From Vreelandella songnenensis (GTDB taxonomy: Bacteria > Pseudomonadota > Gammaproteobacteria > Pseudomonadales > Halomonadaceae), in contig NZ_PVTK01000003.1 in the NCBI RefSeq assembly GCF_003002925.1, forward strand, positions 276,377 to 340,376: a DNA stretch of 64,000 nucleotides. Reading direction: 5' to 3'. Shown here piece after piece: positions 1 to 9,565 of the stretch. Positions within the stretch are counted from its first letter, which is position 1; every line of letters starts with the position of its first letter. A program made the translations under genes and the position numbers. The notes under the pieces are model-generated. The model saw only the letters and a program-made list of their open reading frames with translations, did no database searches and was not told the origin of the DNA.

Positions 1-1191
1 CACGGCAAAGCCTCTGCCATGTTCACCTGCCCGCGCTGCTTCAACGGATGCGTTCAATGCCAGGATATTGGTCTGAAAGGCAATGCTCTCGATCATGCTG
101 ACAATATTGCTGATTTCGGAGGAGGAGTCGCTGATACTACCCATGGTGTGTTCAACGCTTTCCATGGAGTGCAAGCCTTGCTGAGCCAAGTCTCGAGTGG
201 ATAGCGCCAATTGGTCAGCCTGCTGCGCCGAATCAGACGCGTTGTTAACCACAGCTGCGATTTCCTCCATCGAAGCAGATGTTTGCTGCAGGTTCGCTGC
301 GGCTTGCTCTGTGCGCGTGGCCAGTTCCTGGCTACCCTTGGCGATTTCAGAGGATGCATGCTGAAGACTAACCGTACTGCTGCTAACGGACTGCAGCATG
401 TCATCGATACGCTTGATAAAGGCATCAAACTGATGACCCAGCTCGCCGATCTCATCGCGACGCTGACTTGCAATACGTGCGGTCAAATCCCCATCCCCTT
501 CAGTGATTTCTTTAATGCGCCCAGTGATTTGACGAATCGCCCGAGACATCATAAGTGGACCGAGTAAAGCGATGAGAGTGGCAACAATAAATACCACTAG
601 AGAAAAACCGATGGTGATGGTTTGTTGAACTTTAATTCTTTCAACAACCGCGGCTTCTGCTTGATAGGTGGCAGTCTCGATGTTGACGCCTGAAATGTCA
701 TAGACATCGCGCAGCGCGTTAAAGCGCTCCAACGAAGCACCTGATAGAATGTTTAAAGCCTCAACCGTTTCGCCACTCTGGTGTCGCTGAAAAACACGTG
801 TGGCTTCTTGCTTCCATTGTGTATATAGCGTTTCAAAATCAGCTAGCTGTGTGGTTAACTCTGGATAGTTCTTCATCAGCTCTGCGTATCGCCCCATGCG
901 CTCGTAGGCTTGCTGAGCATTTTCTTCAAAGGCGGCCATTAGCGAGGCTGCGCGCTCACTGTTCGGGTTGGATAACAGATATTCGATTTCTGCTACTCGT
1001 GCCTGATAAAGATCACGGTCGCCGTTAAGTGTTGCAGAAGTTGCCGGAATATAGTTGGCAATAAATGTGTCCAGGCGACTTTTGACTTTATTAACCAACA
1101 GTGCGTCTGCTGCCACGATAGCGAGTAACGCCAGCGCAACGCTGATGAAGGCGAGCGCATACTTGACTTTTATCTGATGGAACCGGTTCAT
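1..1191 (-). CDS. Methyl-accepting chemotaxis protein, 3' end cut by window edge
   Basis: Inner-membrane chemoreceptor that relays ligand binding to CheA/CheW. 397 codons are visible from the ATG at 1191. A first membrane helix lies near residues 10-30, followed by a helical periplasmic sensor of about 160 residues. A second membrane helix lies near 190-213, followed by a HAMP linker and the cytoplasmic coiled coil. The sequence runs off the window inside the highly conserved signalling tip ([18 protein letters not shown] is readable at 1-80), so the final methylation helix and any tether are not seen. The sensor is too divergent to name a ligand. A second full-length receptor lies at 5937-7604 on the same strand, but the two are separated by unrelated genes. 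Confidence 0.93.
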   Translation of the reverse strand, partial: MNRFHQIKVKYALAFISVALALLAIVAADALLVNKVKSRLDTFIANYIPATSATLNGDRDLYQARVAEIEYLLSNPNSERAASLMAAFEENAQQAYERMGRYAELMKNYPELTTQLADFETLYTQWKQEATRVFQRHQSGETVEALNILSGASLERFNALRDVYDISGVNIETATYQAEAAVVERIKVQQTITIGFSLVVFIVATLIALLGPLMMSRAIRQITGRIKEITEGDGDLTARIASQRRDEIGELGHQFDAFIKRIDDMLQSVSSSTVSLQHASSEIAKGSQELATRTEQAAANLQQTSASMEEIAAVVNNASDSAQQADQLALSTRDLAQQGLHSMESVEHTMGSISDSSSEISNIVSMIESIAFQTNILALNASVEAARAGEHGRGFAV

Positions 1192-1349
1192 GAGCGTTAT
1201 TCCTGGCGGTGAGGGGAATAATTGCACAGTACCTTTAAAGTATTAGAAGTGGCGAAGGTTTTATGACCTGCGTGACGTTTGTTTACGATTGAAGCGATGG
1301 TTAAGAAGCTAATAAAACATTAAGAAGTAATAGCGATGATTGCCATCGA

Positions 1350-3236
1350 TCATTGATAGCCTTTGGCCTGAAGCTGAAAAAGCGCCGCGTAGCGGCCGTC
1401 AAGCGCAAGAAGCGCTTCATGCGTGCCGCGTTCCAGCACCTGCCCCTGGTCGATCACTAAAATCATATCGGCGCTGCGCACGGTCGAAAAGCGGTGTGAA
1501 ATCAGGATCGTCATCTTGTTGCGGCTGTGCGCGCGAAAGCGGGTAAACACGTCGGCTTCCGCGGCGGCGTCCATGGCGGCGGTGGGTTCATCCAGCACCA
1601 GGATATCTGCCTCTTCGCGCATATACGCGCGGGAAAGCGCAATCTTCTGCCACTGGCCGCCGGAAAGCTCCTGGCCATCCTTGAACCAGCGGCCAAGCTG
1701 GGTTTGGTAGCCCTTGGGCATCTGCTTGATGAAACTATCCGCCATGCCGTAGTGGGCTGCCTGCTGCCAGCGTGTCTCATCATTGAACGCATGCGTATCG
1801 CCCACGCCCAGGTTTTCGCCTACCTGCAGCTGATAGCGCACGAAATCCTGAAAGATGACCCCGATGCGCTTGCGCAGCGCGCCGGTTTCCCAATCGCGCA
1901 GGTCAGTGCCATCCAGCAGGATGCGCCCGTGGGTGGGGTGGTAAAGCCGCGTCAGAAGCTTGATCAGGGTGGTCTTGCCCGAACCGTTTTCCCCTACCAG
2001 CGCAAGGCTCTGCCCGGGGGCCAGGTGCAGGGAGATCTTCTGCAGTACCTGCCTGCCACCCGGATAGGCGAAGCTTACATTCTCGAAACGTAAGCCATCG
2101 CCTGGCTGCGTACCCTGGGTCAGGCTACCGCCTTCAGCCTTGGTGGGCTGTTCCAGGTATTCGTAGAGGTTGGAGAGGTAGAGGTTGTCTTCGTACATGC
2201 CGCTGATCGCGGTCAGGCTTGCCGAAAGCGCCGACTGACCCTGCTTGAATACCATCAGGTACATGGTCATCTGGCCAAGGGTCAGCGCCCCGGCGATGGT
2301 TTCAATCACTACCCAGGCGTAGGCGGCGTAAAACGTCAGTGTGCCGAGCAGGCCCAGCACAAATCCCCAGCTCTCCCGATGCAGGGTCAGGCGGCGATCT
2401 TCGGCAAACAGGCGGGTAAAGATATCCCGGTAGCGCTGAAGAAAAAGCCCCTCCAGGCCGAACAGCTTGACTTCCTTTATGCTGTCTTCACGCGCCAGCA
2501 CGGTTTCCAGGTAGCCCTGCATGCGCGTTTCCGGCGAGCGACGGCGAAACAGGCGGAAGGCGTCGCCGGAAAACTTGGCCTCCGAGATAAACACTGGAAG
2601 TGCGCCCACCGCCAGTATCAGCAGCGCCCAGGGTGAAAACTGGATCAGCAGCACGCTGAAGCTGCCGAGCGAAATGGCGTTCTGCATCAGGCCAAAGGTT
2701 TTATTGACGAGCGCAAGCGGGCGCGTGGAGGCTTCCCGGCGGGCGCGGGTGAGCTGATCATACAGCTCGGAGTCTTCGAACTGGCCAAGCGACAGCGTGC
2801 CTGCCTTTTCCAGGATCATGACGTTGACCTTTTGCCCCAGCAGCGCGCGCAGCAGCGCCTGCTGGGCGGAAAGACCGCGCTGGGCCAGGGCAATAAGGCC
2901 AATGATCAGCGCCTCGATTCCCACCAGCTTGAGCACTGGGGTGATGGAGACCCGCAGGTCAGGATCATCTGCTGCCTGATGTGCTGCCATGGCGCTGACC
3001 ACACCGTCCACGATCAGCTGGCCCACCCAGGCGGCAACGGCGGGCAGTACGCCTGCCACCAGTGTGCACAAGGCGAGGCCAAACATCATCCAGCGTGAGG
3101 TTTCCCACACCAGGCCAAGGGCACGCTGGCTGTAGCGAAAAACGCTGAAAAAGCCGCTAAGGGGGGAAGAGCTTGAGTGGGGAGAGGGCGGTTGCATGGC
3201 GTGGCTAAGCGGCATCCAGAAAAAAGGGAGTGCCAT
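1350..3236 (-). CDS. ABC exporter, fused membrane and ATPase domains
   Basis: Half-size ABC exporter of 628 residues that would work as a dimer in the inner membrane. The permease part spans about residues 45-340, with hydrophobic helices near 50-80, 100-120, 195-220 and 290-325. The ATPase has Walker A GENGSGKTT (about 415-423), signature LSGGQ (about 524-528), Walker B ILVLDEP (about 545-551) and an H-loop histidine near 581. The permease part does not closely recall MsbA, and the substrate is unknown. An alternative start at the internal ATG near 3197 would drop a poorly conserved N-terminus; neither start has a good ribosome site. It lies 76 bp downstream of the chromate-type transporter pair on the same strand and might be co-transcribed, although a hairpin (3266-3297) sits between them. 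Confidence 0.9.
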   Translation of the reverse strand: MALPFFWMPLSHAMQPPSPHSSSSPLSGFFSVFRYSQRALGLVWETSRWMMFGLALCTLVAGVLPAVAAWVGQLIVDGVVSAMAAHQAADDPDLRVSITPVLKLVGIEALIIGLIALAQRGLSAQQALLRALLGQKVNVMILEKAGTLSLGQFEDSELYDQLTRARREASTRPLALVNKTFGLMQNAISLGSFSVLLIQFSPWALLILAVGALPVFISEAKFSGDAFRLFRRRSPETRMQGYLETVLAREDSIKEVKLFGLEGLFLQRYRDIFTRLFAEDRRLTLHRESWGFVLGLLGTLTFYAAYAWVVIETIAGALTLGQMTMYLMVFKQGQSALSASLTAISGMYEDNLYLSNLYEYLEQPTKAEGGSLTQGTQPGDGLRFENVSFAYPGGRQVLQKISLHLAPGQSLALVGENGSGKTTLIKLLTRLYHPTHGRILLDGTDLRDWETGALRKRIGVIFQDFVRYQLQVGENLGVGDTHAFNDETRWQQAAHYGMADSFIKQMPKGYQTQLGRWFKDGQELSGGQWQKIALSRAYMREEADILVLDEPTAAMDAAAEADVFTRFRAHSRNKMTILISHRFSTVRSADMILVIDQGQVLERGTHEALLALDGRYAALFQLQAKGYQ

Positions 3237-3265
3237 GATGCGATGGAAAGACGCGGATAGCCAGC

Positions 3266-3297
3266 CTGACTGCCGGCGGGAAGTTGCTGGCAGTCAG
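3266..3297. other. Inverted repeat between transporter genes
   Basis: Perfect 9-bp arms (CTGACTGCC and GGCAGTCAG) around a 14-nt loop that can itself pair in part. No T-run follows on either strand, so a simple intrinsic terminator is not supported. It could be a transcript-stabilising or attenuating hairpin between the chromate-type transporter genes and the ABC exporter. Confidence 0.4.
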
Positions 3298-3312
3298 AAG
3301 GGTATCAACGGA

Positions 3313-3843
3313 TCAGGCAATGACAAAGGCGCCGTATACAAGAGCCGCCATGACCACGAAGGCCGGGTGAATCTTGAAGCGCACCAGCGCAATCGCGGCT
3401 ACCACGCCGATGATCATCGTGTGCAGCCAGCCGGCACCGTTGACGCCTTCGAGCAGAAACCCGAGCGTCAGCCAGGCCATCATCATGGCGATCACCGGGC
3501 GTACCCACTGGCTCATGCGCTTGACCTGGGGGGATTCGCGGTGGCGATACAAAAGCCCCAGCGCGGCAATCATCAGCAAAAGTGAAGGCACCACCGTTGC
3601 AGCGACTGCCACGAAGGCGCCGCCCATGCCCGCCACTTCATAGCCCACGTAGCCGGCCATCTTGGTGGCGATGGGGCTTGGCAAGGCGTTGCCGAGTGCC
3701 AGGGTTTCGGCAAACGTCTGCGAGGTCATCCAGCCGTAGCGGCCGACGACCTCGGCTTCAATCAACGGAATGATGGCCGGGCCGCCGCCGTAACCCACGA
3801 TATTGGGTATGAAAAACGCCAGGAAAAGTTCCCAGTAGATCAT
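3313..3843 (-). CDS. Chromate transporter family protein, second half
   Basis: Short-chain CHR-family membrane protein of 176 residues. It carries the family motif near its N-terminus (GYGGGPAIIPLIEAEVV) and about five or six hydrophobic segments. Full-length ChrA is a tandem duplication of about 400 residues; here the two halves are separate genes, and this one starts inside the stop of the upstream half (4-bp overlap), so they are translationally coupled. CHR proteins are known as chromate exporters coupled to the proton-motive force. The true substrate here could be another oxyanion. The GntR gene at 4567 is divergent and may control the pair. Confidence 0.88.
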   Translation of the reverse strand: MIYWELFLAFFIPNIVGYGGGPAIIPLIEAEVVGRYGWMTSQTFAETLALGNALPSPIATKMAGYVGYEVAGMGGAFVAVAATVVPSLLLMIAALGLLYRHRESPQVKRMSQWVRPVIAMMMAWLTLGFLLEGVNGAGWLHTMIIGVVAAIALVRFKIHPAFVVMAALVYGAFVIA

Positions 3844-4397
3844 GCCGAGCGCTCCGCTTTCTTGAGTTTGGAGAAGGGGATGAACGCGGCCAGCAGAATC
3901 GCGCCGATGATGAAGCCCGGATGAACGCCCAGCCAGTAAATCAGGGCACCTGATACGATGGCCATCACGCTACTGACCAGCCAGCCCAGCGCCTTTTGCG
4001 ATTTATCAAAGAAGTCCCAGGCCAGTTGCCCCATCATGATCATGACTACCGGCACCACGGCTTGCCCCATGCCCCGAATCCACGCAACATCGCGGTAGCG
4101 GCTGAAAATGCCCAGCATGACGATCATCGCCGCAATCATGGGTAGAATGACCGCGGTCACGGCCACCGCGCAGCCCAAGGGGCCGCCGACACGATAGCCG
4201 ATGTAGCCAGGCATCTTGGTGGCAATCGGGCCGGGCAGGGTGTTGCCAATGGCCAGAATGTCGGCAAACTCTTCGTCGGTGAGCCACTGATAGCGGGCGA
4301 CTACTTCGGCGTGTACGAGCGGTATCATCGAAGGGCCGCCGCCAAAGCCAAAAATGCCGACACGAAAGAAAGCCCAGAACAGGGAAGTCTGTTTCAT
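3840..4397 (-). CDS. Chromate transporter family protein, first half
   Basis: Short-chain CHR-family protein of 185 residues with the motif FGFGGGPSMIPL near residue 16 and a following HAEVV segment. Its partner at 3313-3843 overlaps its 3' end by 4 bp. Family knowledge says such pairs form a functional heteromer with the two halves in opposite membrane orientation. The 169-bp gap to the divergent GntR gene contains an AT-rich tract (about 4430-4500) likely to hold both promoters. Chromate as substrate is a family inference. Confidence 0.88.
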   Translation of the reverse strand: MKQTSLFWAFFRVGIFGFGGGPSMIPLVHAEVVARYQWLTDEEFADILAIGNTLPGPIATKMPGYIGYRVGGPLGCAVAVTAVILPMIAAMIVMLGIFSRYRDVAWIRGMGQAVVPVVMIMMGQLAWDFFDKSQKALGWLVSSVMAIVSGALIYWLGVHPGFIIGAILLAAFIPFSKLKKAERSA

Positions 4398-4566
4398 TGG
4401 CGCGATACACTCTGAGCAGGCGGAAGGATAAACATGTTTTTTCTCTTTTATCGTTTATTTGTTAAAAAATCGATTATTTACTTGGCGTAGAATATAGGTG
4501 AGGCCGCTAGCCGGCGTCAATACTGAATAATCCACAGACGCGTAAGGTGGACCAAAGGACCCTACC

Positions 4567-5238
4567 ATGAACCAGCATATTCAGCCCCCTACCAGCACGG
4601 CTTCGAGCCGCATTTACGATATTTTACGCAAGGATCTGGTGGGAGGGCGCTTTGCCGCTGGCGAGAAGTTGGCGATCAACGCCCTGAAAGAGCAGTATCA
4701 GGTGGGCCTGAGCCCGCTACGCGAAGCCTTGAACAAGCTGGCCGCCTACGGCCTTTTGATTCAGGAGAACCAGCGTGGTTTCCGGGTGCCGAGGCTTTCG
4801 CGCGCGGAGCTTGATGATATTGCCCAGATGCGGCTGGCGCTGGAAGGCATGGCGTTCGAACAGGCCATTGTGCATGGCGATGCCGCCTGGGAGGCCGAGC
4901 TGCTGGCCGCCGAGCATCGCTTGAAATGCGCTGACATGACGCTGGATAAGGATGATGAGTGGGAGCGCCTGCATACACAGTTTCACCGTACCCTGGTGGC
5001 TCCGTGTGGTTCGGTCTGGCTGCTGCGGTTTATCGAGCAGCTTCACGACCAGTTTGACCGCTACCGTCGGCTGGGCCCCAAGATGCCGGTGATTCGCCAG
5101 GAGCTGGACCAGCAGCATCACGAGCTGGTGGAGCTTGCCATGCAGCGCGATGCTCAGGCCGCCCGAACGCTGCTGGATGATCATATCCGCAAGTCCTACG
5201 ACGTTGCGCTGCAGTGCTTTCTGGAACACAGCGGCTAA
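4567..5238 (+). CDS. GntR family regulator with FCD domain
   Basis: DNA-binding regulator of 223 residues. The N-terminal winged helix (about residues 10-75) has the GntR pattern SRIYDILRKDLVGGRF and GLSPLREALNKLAAYGLL. The C-terminal all-helical FCD effector domain (about 80-215) has acidic and histidine positions expected to bind a metal and a small carboxylate (for example HTQFHRTLV). It is divergent from the chromate-type transporter pair across a 169-bp AT-rich gap, which makes that pair the obvious target, though FCD regulators usually sense organic acids. The direct repeat GGACCAAAGGACC sits just before the start codon and could be an operator or the ribosome site. Confidence 0.9.
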   Translation: MNQHIQPPTSTASSRIYDILRKDLVGGRFAAGEKLAINALKEQYQVGLSPLREALNKLAAYGLLIQENQRGFRVPRLSRAELDDIAQMRLALEGMAFEQAIVHGDAAWEAELLAAEHRLKCADMTLDKDDEWERLHTQFHRTLVAPCGSVWLLRFIEQLHDQFDRYRRLGPKMPVIRQELDQQHHELVELAMQRDAQAARTLLDDHIRKSYDVALQCFLEHSG

Positions 5239-5313
5239 CGGCCGGCTCAGTCACGCGTGGCGAAGGGTGTACACTGGCGCGCATTCCCTACAACACAGCA
5301 GGCGTTAAGCGAA

Positions 5314-5880
5314 ATGCAATATTCAGATGAGGTAGTGTCCGAGCAGACATTGAACTGGGTGCGCACGTTTATCGTGGCGCACAATATCTGCCCCTTTGCC
5401 CAGCGCGAGATCGAGCGCGCCACCATTCGCGTGGAGGTGGTGCGTTCAAAGAAGCTTGAGGTGGCGCTCGAAGAGCTGATGGCGGAAGTTCAGTGGCTGG
5501 ATGAGCACCCGGAAACCGAAACCACGCTGCTGGTGTTTCCTACCCTGTTCAAGGATTTCGAGCATTACCTGGATTATGTGGAGCTTGCTGAAAGCATTCT
5601 GGCCGAGCAGGGCTATGAAGGGATCTACCAACTGGCGACTTTCCATCCCGACTACTGCTTTGACGGAGCAGAACCCGACGACGCTTCGAACTACACCAAC
5701 CGTTCTCCCTACGCCATGGTGCATCTGCTGCGCGAGGCAAGCGTGGAGAAGGCCATCGAATTCTATGGTGACACGTCAACGATTCCAGAGCGCAATATCG
5801 AGCACCTGACCGCCATGGGCTGCGACGAGGCCGAGCGTCACTTGCAGGCAGCGCTGGCACTGGGTGAGCAAAAAGAGTGA
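5314..5880 (+). CDS. DUF1415 family protein
   Basis: Cytoplasmic protein of 188 residues from the ATG at 5314. The frame stays open upstream to 5257, but the extra 19 residues look non-coding and the family normally starts close to this point. Conserved features include the segment HNICPFAQRE near residue 23 and FHPDYCFDG near residue 110. The family is widespread in gammaproteobacteria and has no established function. It lies 75 bp after the GntR gene on the same strand, so it may share its transcript. A hairpin at 5895-5916 separates it from the convergent chemoreceptor gene. Confidence 0.85.
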   Translation: MQYSDEVVSEQTLNWVRTFIVAHNICPFAQREIERATIRVEVVRSKKLEVALEELMAEVQWLDEHPETETTLLVFPTLFKDFEHYLDYVELAESILAEQGYEGIYQLATFHPDYCFDGAEPDDASNYTNRSPYAMVHLLREASVEKAIEFYGDTSTIPERNIEHLTAMGCDEAERHLQAALALGEQKE

Positions 5881-5894
5881 AAGAATTGGATGCA

Positions 5895-5916
5895 CCGGGC
5901 AGCGCACGCTGCCCGG
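5895..5916. terminator. Inverted repeat between convergent genes
   Basis: Perfect 10-bp arms (CCGGGCAGCG and CGCTGCCCGG) separated by CA, between the stop of the DUF1415 gene and the stop of the chemoreceptor. It lacks a T-run, so it is a GC-rich terminator-like hairpin rather than a classic one. Confidence 0.5.
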
Positions 5917-5936
5917 GCTGAACACCGCGGAAAAGC

Positions 5937-7604
5937 CTAGAACTCTTCCCACTCAGGCGTGGCCGATGCTGGCTTGCTGAGCGCGGCCGGTTTGCTGCGT
6001 GGTAGCGTAGACGCTGGCTTGGTCGCAGTTGCAGGCCTCAACAACCCCGCCTGCTCTGCGTGAGACAGCTTGAACGCACCCACAAGCTGTTCCAGACGCG
6101 AGGCTTCATCCTCAAGCGACGCCGAGGCCGTGCTGGTGGCTTCCACCAGCGACACGTTTTCCTGGGTAGCGGAGTCCATCTGCGCAATGGCGGTGCTGAT
6201 CTGCGCGATACCCGACTCCTGCTCCTTGGCTGCCAGCGCCAGCTCCTGCATCATATCGGTCACATGGCGAATGGCGGTATTGACCTGGCCCATGCTCTCG
6301 CCGTTATGCATGGCCTGATTGGCGCCTTCGGCAATACGCTGGGCTATGTCCTCGATCATCGTGCGAATTTCTTTCGACGAGTTGGAGGTCTTGGTAGCGA
6401 GGGAGCGTACTTCGCTGGCCACCACGGCAAAACCACGGCCATGTTCACCCGCACGAGCCGCCTCGACGGAGGCATTGAGCGCCAGAATATTGGTCTGGAA
6501 GGCGATGGAATCGATCACCTGAACGATATCATGCACCTTCTGCGAATCCTTCTCGAGATCACGCATCCAGTCGCCCGCGCGCTGGGCTTCGGTTTGGCCC
6601 TGCTCGGCCTTTTGTGCAGCGCTTACGGTCAGTTTTTCTGCCTGAGTAGCCGTGTCGGCGTTCTGGCGCACGATGGAGGAAATCTCATCCATGCTGGCCG
6701 CGGTCTGCTGAATGGCGGCCGCCTGCTGTTCTGTACGCGAGGCAAGGTCCTGGCTTCCGCTGGCAATTTCCTGGGAGCTTGCCGCCACGGCGCGGCTGCT
6801 GTGGCCAAGCGTTGCAATCATCTGCTGAAGCTGGGTTTGCATATCGCGCATGGCGCTATACAGCCTGCCAATCTCGTTGCGCCCGCGCGCTTCGATATCG
6901 TTGGTCAGATCGCCTTGGGCGATTCGTTCGCAAAGCGTAACGGCGCGCTGCAGAGGAGAGACCACCAGGCGGTTGATGCCCAGTTGCACCAGCAGGTACA
7001 TGATCAGTGCAATAGCGATCAAGGTGCCGCTTATCAGCATATCGCGATTAAGCGTGGATTGTGCCTGGGCGCCAGTCTCCTGGGCGAACGTCTGGGCGTA
7101 AGTATTGAAGTTACGTACATTCTGCGTGAACGCATCGAACTCTGCGTTGAGCCGTTCGCGGTGGGCCATCAACGCCGTAAAGTCACCGCGCTGTAGATCG
7201 TTGTGAAACGCAGGAGTAATCAGCCGTTCGTACTCGCTGATAAGCGAGGCCACCAGCGGTGCACGAGGCGAATCGCTGGGTATGAAAATCGAGCGGAACT
7301 CACCGAATCGCGCGTCGGCCCGCGCTAAGGCCTCCTGGGCAAGGCTCAGGGATCGATCGGCCAGCGCTGAATCGCCTTGATCGGTATAGTCCTGATAGCG
7401 TGCTAGACGTACCCGGATCTCCATCAGGTTGACTTCGGTACGGTTGATATAGGCTACCTGCCTGGCTGCCACTTCATCCAGCGCAGTCAGGTTTTTGACT
7501 GCATTTCTTTCTGCTTGTATGCCAAGCGCTGCTATCACCATCAGCATTACAACCAGCAAACCCAATGCGCCTGCCAGGGCATATTTTACAGGTAGATCTT
7601 TCAT
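5937..7604 (-). CDS. Methyl-accepting chemotaxis protein with C-terminal WEEF tether
   Basis: Complete chemoreceptor of 555 residues. The order is membrane helix (about 8-28), four-helix-bundle periplasmic sensor (about 30-185), second membrane helix (about 190-210), HAMP (about 212-265), then the long signalling coiled coil with the conserved tip ([21 protein letters not shown] near 370). The last residues are PEWEEF, an xWxxF pentapeptide on a proline-rich linker. In E. coli receptors such a motif recruits CheR and CheB, so this receptor probably helps methylate neighbours that lack the tether. The ligand is not predictable from sequence. Confidence 0.95.
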   Translation of the reverse strand: MKDLPVKYALAGALGLLVVMLMVIAALGIQAERNAVKNLTALDEVAARQVAYINRTEVNLMEIRVRLARYQDYTDQGDSALADRSLSLAQEALARADARFGEFRSIFIPSDSPRAPLVASLISEYERLITPAFHNDLQRGDFTALMAHRERLNAEFDAFTQNVRNFNTYAQTFAQETGAQAQSTLNRDMLISGTLIAIALIMYLLVQLGINRLVVSPLQRAVTLCERIAQGDLTNDIEARGRNEIGRLYSAMRDMQTQLQQMIATLGHSSRAVAASSQEIASGSQDLASRTEQQAAAIQQTAASMDEISSIVRQNADTATQAEKLTVSAAQKAEQGQTEAQRAGDWMRDLEKDSQKVHDIVQVIDSIAFQTNILALNASVEAARAGEHGRGFAVVASEVRSLATKTSNSSKEIRTMIEDIAQRIAEGANQAMHNGESMGQVNTAIRHVTDMMQELALAAKEQESGIAQISTAIAQMDSATQENVSLVEATSTASASLEDEASRLEQLVGAFKLSHAEQAGLLRPATATKPASTLPRSKPAALSKPASATPEWEEF

Positions 7605-7728
7605 TGTCTTGACGTCTCACTCAGAAGGAGCAGAAGGTAAGGAAAGGCCAACGCAATTAGCAAGTTAGTTCACCGCGTTAACTACTCTATCGGCGTGAAA
7701 CGACAATAATTTAGGAATAAATAATAAA

Positions 7729-8223
7729 TTATAAAAATTTATGCATGACGTGGGTATCCACCCATCCAAGTGATGCATGGCGATAAGCCTTGGGCACGGT
7801 GCCGACGATGCTGAACCCCAGCCGCTGCCAGAGTGCTACGGCGACTTCATTGGTGCTTACCACGGCATTGAACTGCATGGCCTGAAAGCCGGCCGCCTGG
7901 GCCATTGTCTGGGAGTGTTCGCACATGGCGCGGGCCACGCCTTTACCCCGGGCGGCACTGGTCACCATATAGCCACAGTTGCACACATGGCCGCCGGGCC
8001 CTGACGCGTTGGCTTTCAGATAATAGCTGCCCACCAGCTCGCCGGTTGAATCCTTGACGGCAAATGTCGCTTTAGGGGTTTCGCACCACAGCGTATAAGC
8101 TGCCTGGTAGCTGATATCCGGCTCGATGGCATAGGTGTACTGCTCGGCCACAATGGCTTTGAACGTGGGCCAAAACAGTTCGAAATCGTCATGGTCCATG
8201 GGCGTAAAGCTGAGTGCAGACAT
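7729..8223 (-). CDS. GNAT family N-acetyltransferase
   Basis: Single-domain acetyltransferase of 164 residues from the chosen ATG at 8223, which has CAGGTACTCC just upstream; the frame is open to 8307 (192 residues). The acetyl-CoA binding loop reads SAARGKGVARAMCEH, followed by a typical C-terminal segment (NAVVSTNEVAVALWQRLGFSIVGTVPKAY). Substrate unknown. Expression is probably monocistronic: the neighbouring oxidoreductase ends only 10 bp upstream of the longest start, on the same strand, which could also make a two-gene unit. Confidence 0.85.
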   Translation of the reverse strand: MSALSFTPMDHDDFELFWPTFKAIVAEQYTYAIEPDISYQAAYTLWCETPKATFAVKDSTGELVGSYYLKANASGPGGHVCNCGYMVTSAARGKGVARAMCEHSQTMAQAAGFQAMQFNAVVSTNEVAVALWQRLGFSIVGTVPKAYRHASLGWVDTHVMHKFL

Positions 8224-8316
8224 GCGGAGTACCTGATCAATATCAAAAGAATCCATAGCGCGGCCAAGCAGAGCCACGCTAGTCGATGAGCGTTCTGTGA
8301 GCGTCAAACGTCGCGC

Positions 8317-9309
8317 TCATCTTGCCACATCTGCCACGATTTCGTAGCTGCGCAGCCGGTCGGCGTGATCATAGAAATCGCTGTTGATCATCAGCTCGTC
8401 CGCCCCGGTGCGCGCCTGGAATTCCTCAAGTCCAGCCTTGACGGTTTCCGGGCCGCCAATCACCGCTGCCCCCAGAAACTGGTTTACCTGTGACTGCTCC
8501 ATGGGCGACCAGTCCAACTGCTCGACCGGAGGCTGCGACTGGGTCGGTTTACCTCGGATGAGATTGAGAAACTTCTGCTGCGCCGACGTGGCCAGGTAGT
8601 GCGCCATGCTATCGTTTTCCGCCGCGATGACCGGCAGCCCGACCATGGCATAGGGCTTGTCCAGATGCTCGGAAGGGCGGAAGTTGTCGCGGTACAGGCG
8701 CAGCGCCTCGAACAGATAACCGGGGGCAAACTGCGCGGCAAAGGCAAACGGCAGCCCGAGCCTGGCCGCCAGCTGAGCGCTGTAGCCGCTCGAGCCCAGC
8801 AGCCAGATAGGCACATGGGTGCTCTGGCCGGGAACCGCTTTTACCTGCTGGCCGGGTTCGGCGTCACCCAGGTAGCGGCGCAGCTCGCTCAACTGCTCGG
8901 GGAAGTCATCGACCCCGGCATGGGCGCTGCGCCGCATGGCACGCATGGTGGCGCCATCTGAACCCGGCGCCCGGCCAAGGCCAAGGTCGATGCGGCCGGG
9001 GTAGAGCGTTTCCAGCGTTCCGAACTGTTCGGCAATGACCAGCGGCGGGTGATTGGGCAGCATGATGCCGCCACTGCCCACCCGCAGCGTCGAGGTGTGG
9101 CCAGCCACATGGCCAATCAGTACGGACGTGGCGGCGCTGGCGATACCCGGAATATTATGGTGCTCGGCGAGCCAGTAGCGGGTATAGCCCAGCTGCTCGG
9201 CTCGCTGGGCCAGAGAAACGCTGTCGCGAAACGTTTCAGCGGCGCTCGAACCCTGGCGGATAGGGGCAAGGTCGAGAACGGAAAGCGCTGTAGAGGCTAG
9301 TTGGCTCAT
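8317..9309 (-). CDS. LLM class flavin-dependent oxidoreductase
   Basis: Bacterial-luciferase-like monooxygenase family protein of 330 residues with a TIM-barrel pattern. Recognisable segments are the N-terminal [31 protein letters not shown] near residue 45, [20 protein letters not shown] near 77, and [11 protein letters not shown] near 108. The layout matches the YhbW/MsnO8-type subgroup, FMN-linked enzymes of unknown physiological substrate. A 256-bp gap upstream of its start contains an 18-bp tandem repeat (9369-9458). The GNAT gene follows closely and may be co-transcribed. Confidence 0.9.
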   Translation of the reverse strand: MSQLASTALSVLDLAPIRQGSSAAETFRDSVSLAQRAEQLGYTRYWLAEHHNIPGIASAATSVLIGHVAGHTSTLRVGSGGIMLPNHPPLVIAEQFGTLETLYPGRIDLGLGRAPGSDGATMRAMRRSAHAGVDDFPEQLSELRRYLGDAEPGQQVKAVPGQSTHVPIWLLGSSGYSAQLAARLGLPFAFAAQFAPGYLFEALRLYRDNFRPSEHLDKPYAMVGLPVIAAENDSMAHYLATSAQQKFLNLIRGKPTQSQPPVEQLDWSPMEQSQVNQFLGAAVIGGPETVKAGLEEFQARTGADELMINSDFYDHADRLRSYEIVADVAR

Positions 9310-9368
9310 GGTTCACCTGCTGGAAAAAGTGGGGGTGCGTGACGGATACAGCGCCGAGGTCATTTGAT

Positions 9369-9458
9369 AAAGGCTATTCAGCTAGCAAAGGCTATGCAGT
9401 TACTAAAGGCTATGCAGTTACTAAAGACTGTGCAGTTACTAGAGGCTATGCCGCATCG
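9369..9458. repeat. 18-bp tandem repeat, about 4.5 copies
   Basis: Head-to-tail units start at 9369, 9387, 9405, 9423 and 9441. The two central units are identical (AAAGGCTATGCAGTTACT); the outer ones differ at 2-6 positions and the last is partial. They sit 60 bp upstream of the oxidoreductase start codon, inside a 256-bp gap. There are no unique spacers, so this is not a CRISPR array. It could be a replication-slippage product or a multi-site regulator target. Confidence 0.9.
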
Positions 9459-9565
9459 GCCTGATTGATTAGCACGCTTGGTAACCTGTTATGCGGGCGG
9501 GAAGAGGGAAATACAAGGAGCAGCCCGGCTGTGGGCTGCATAATTCGCTTACCAGACCGTCGGAA

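Noticed and set aside
6060..7196. Long open frame on the plus strand opposite the second chemoreceptor
   Set aside because: Antisense shadow; the minus strand encodes a clear full-length receptor.
9369..9458. CRISPR array
   Set aside because: Units are directly adjacent with no unique spacers and no cas genes nearby.
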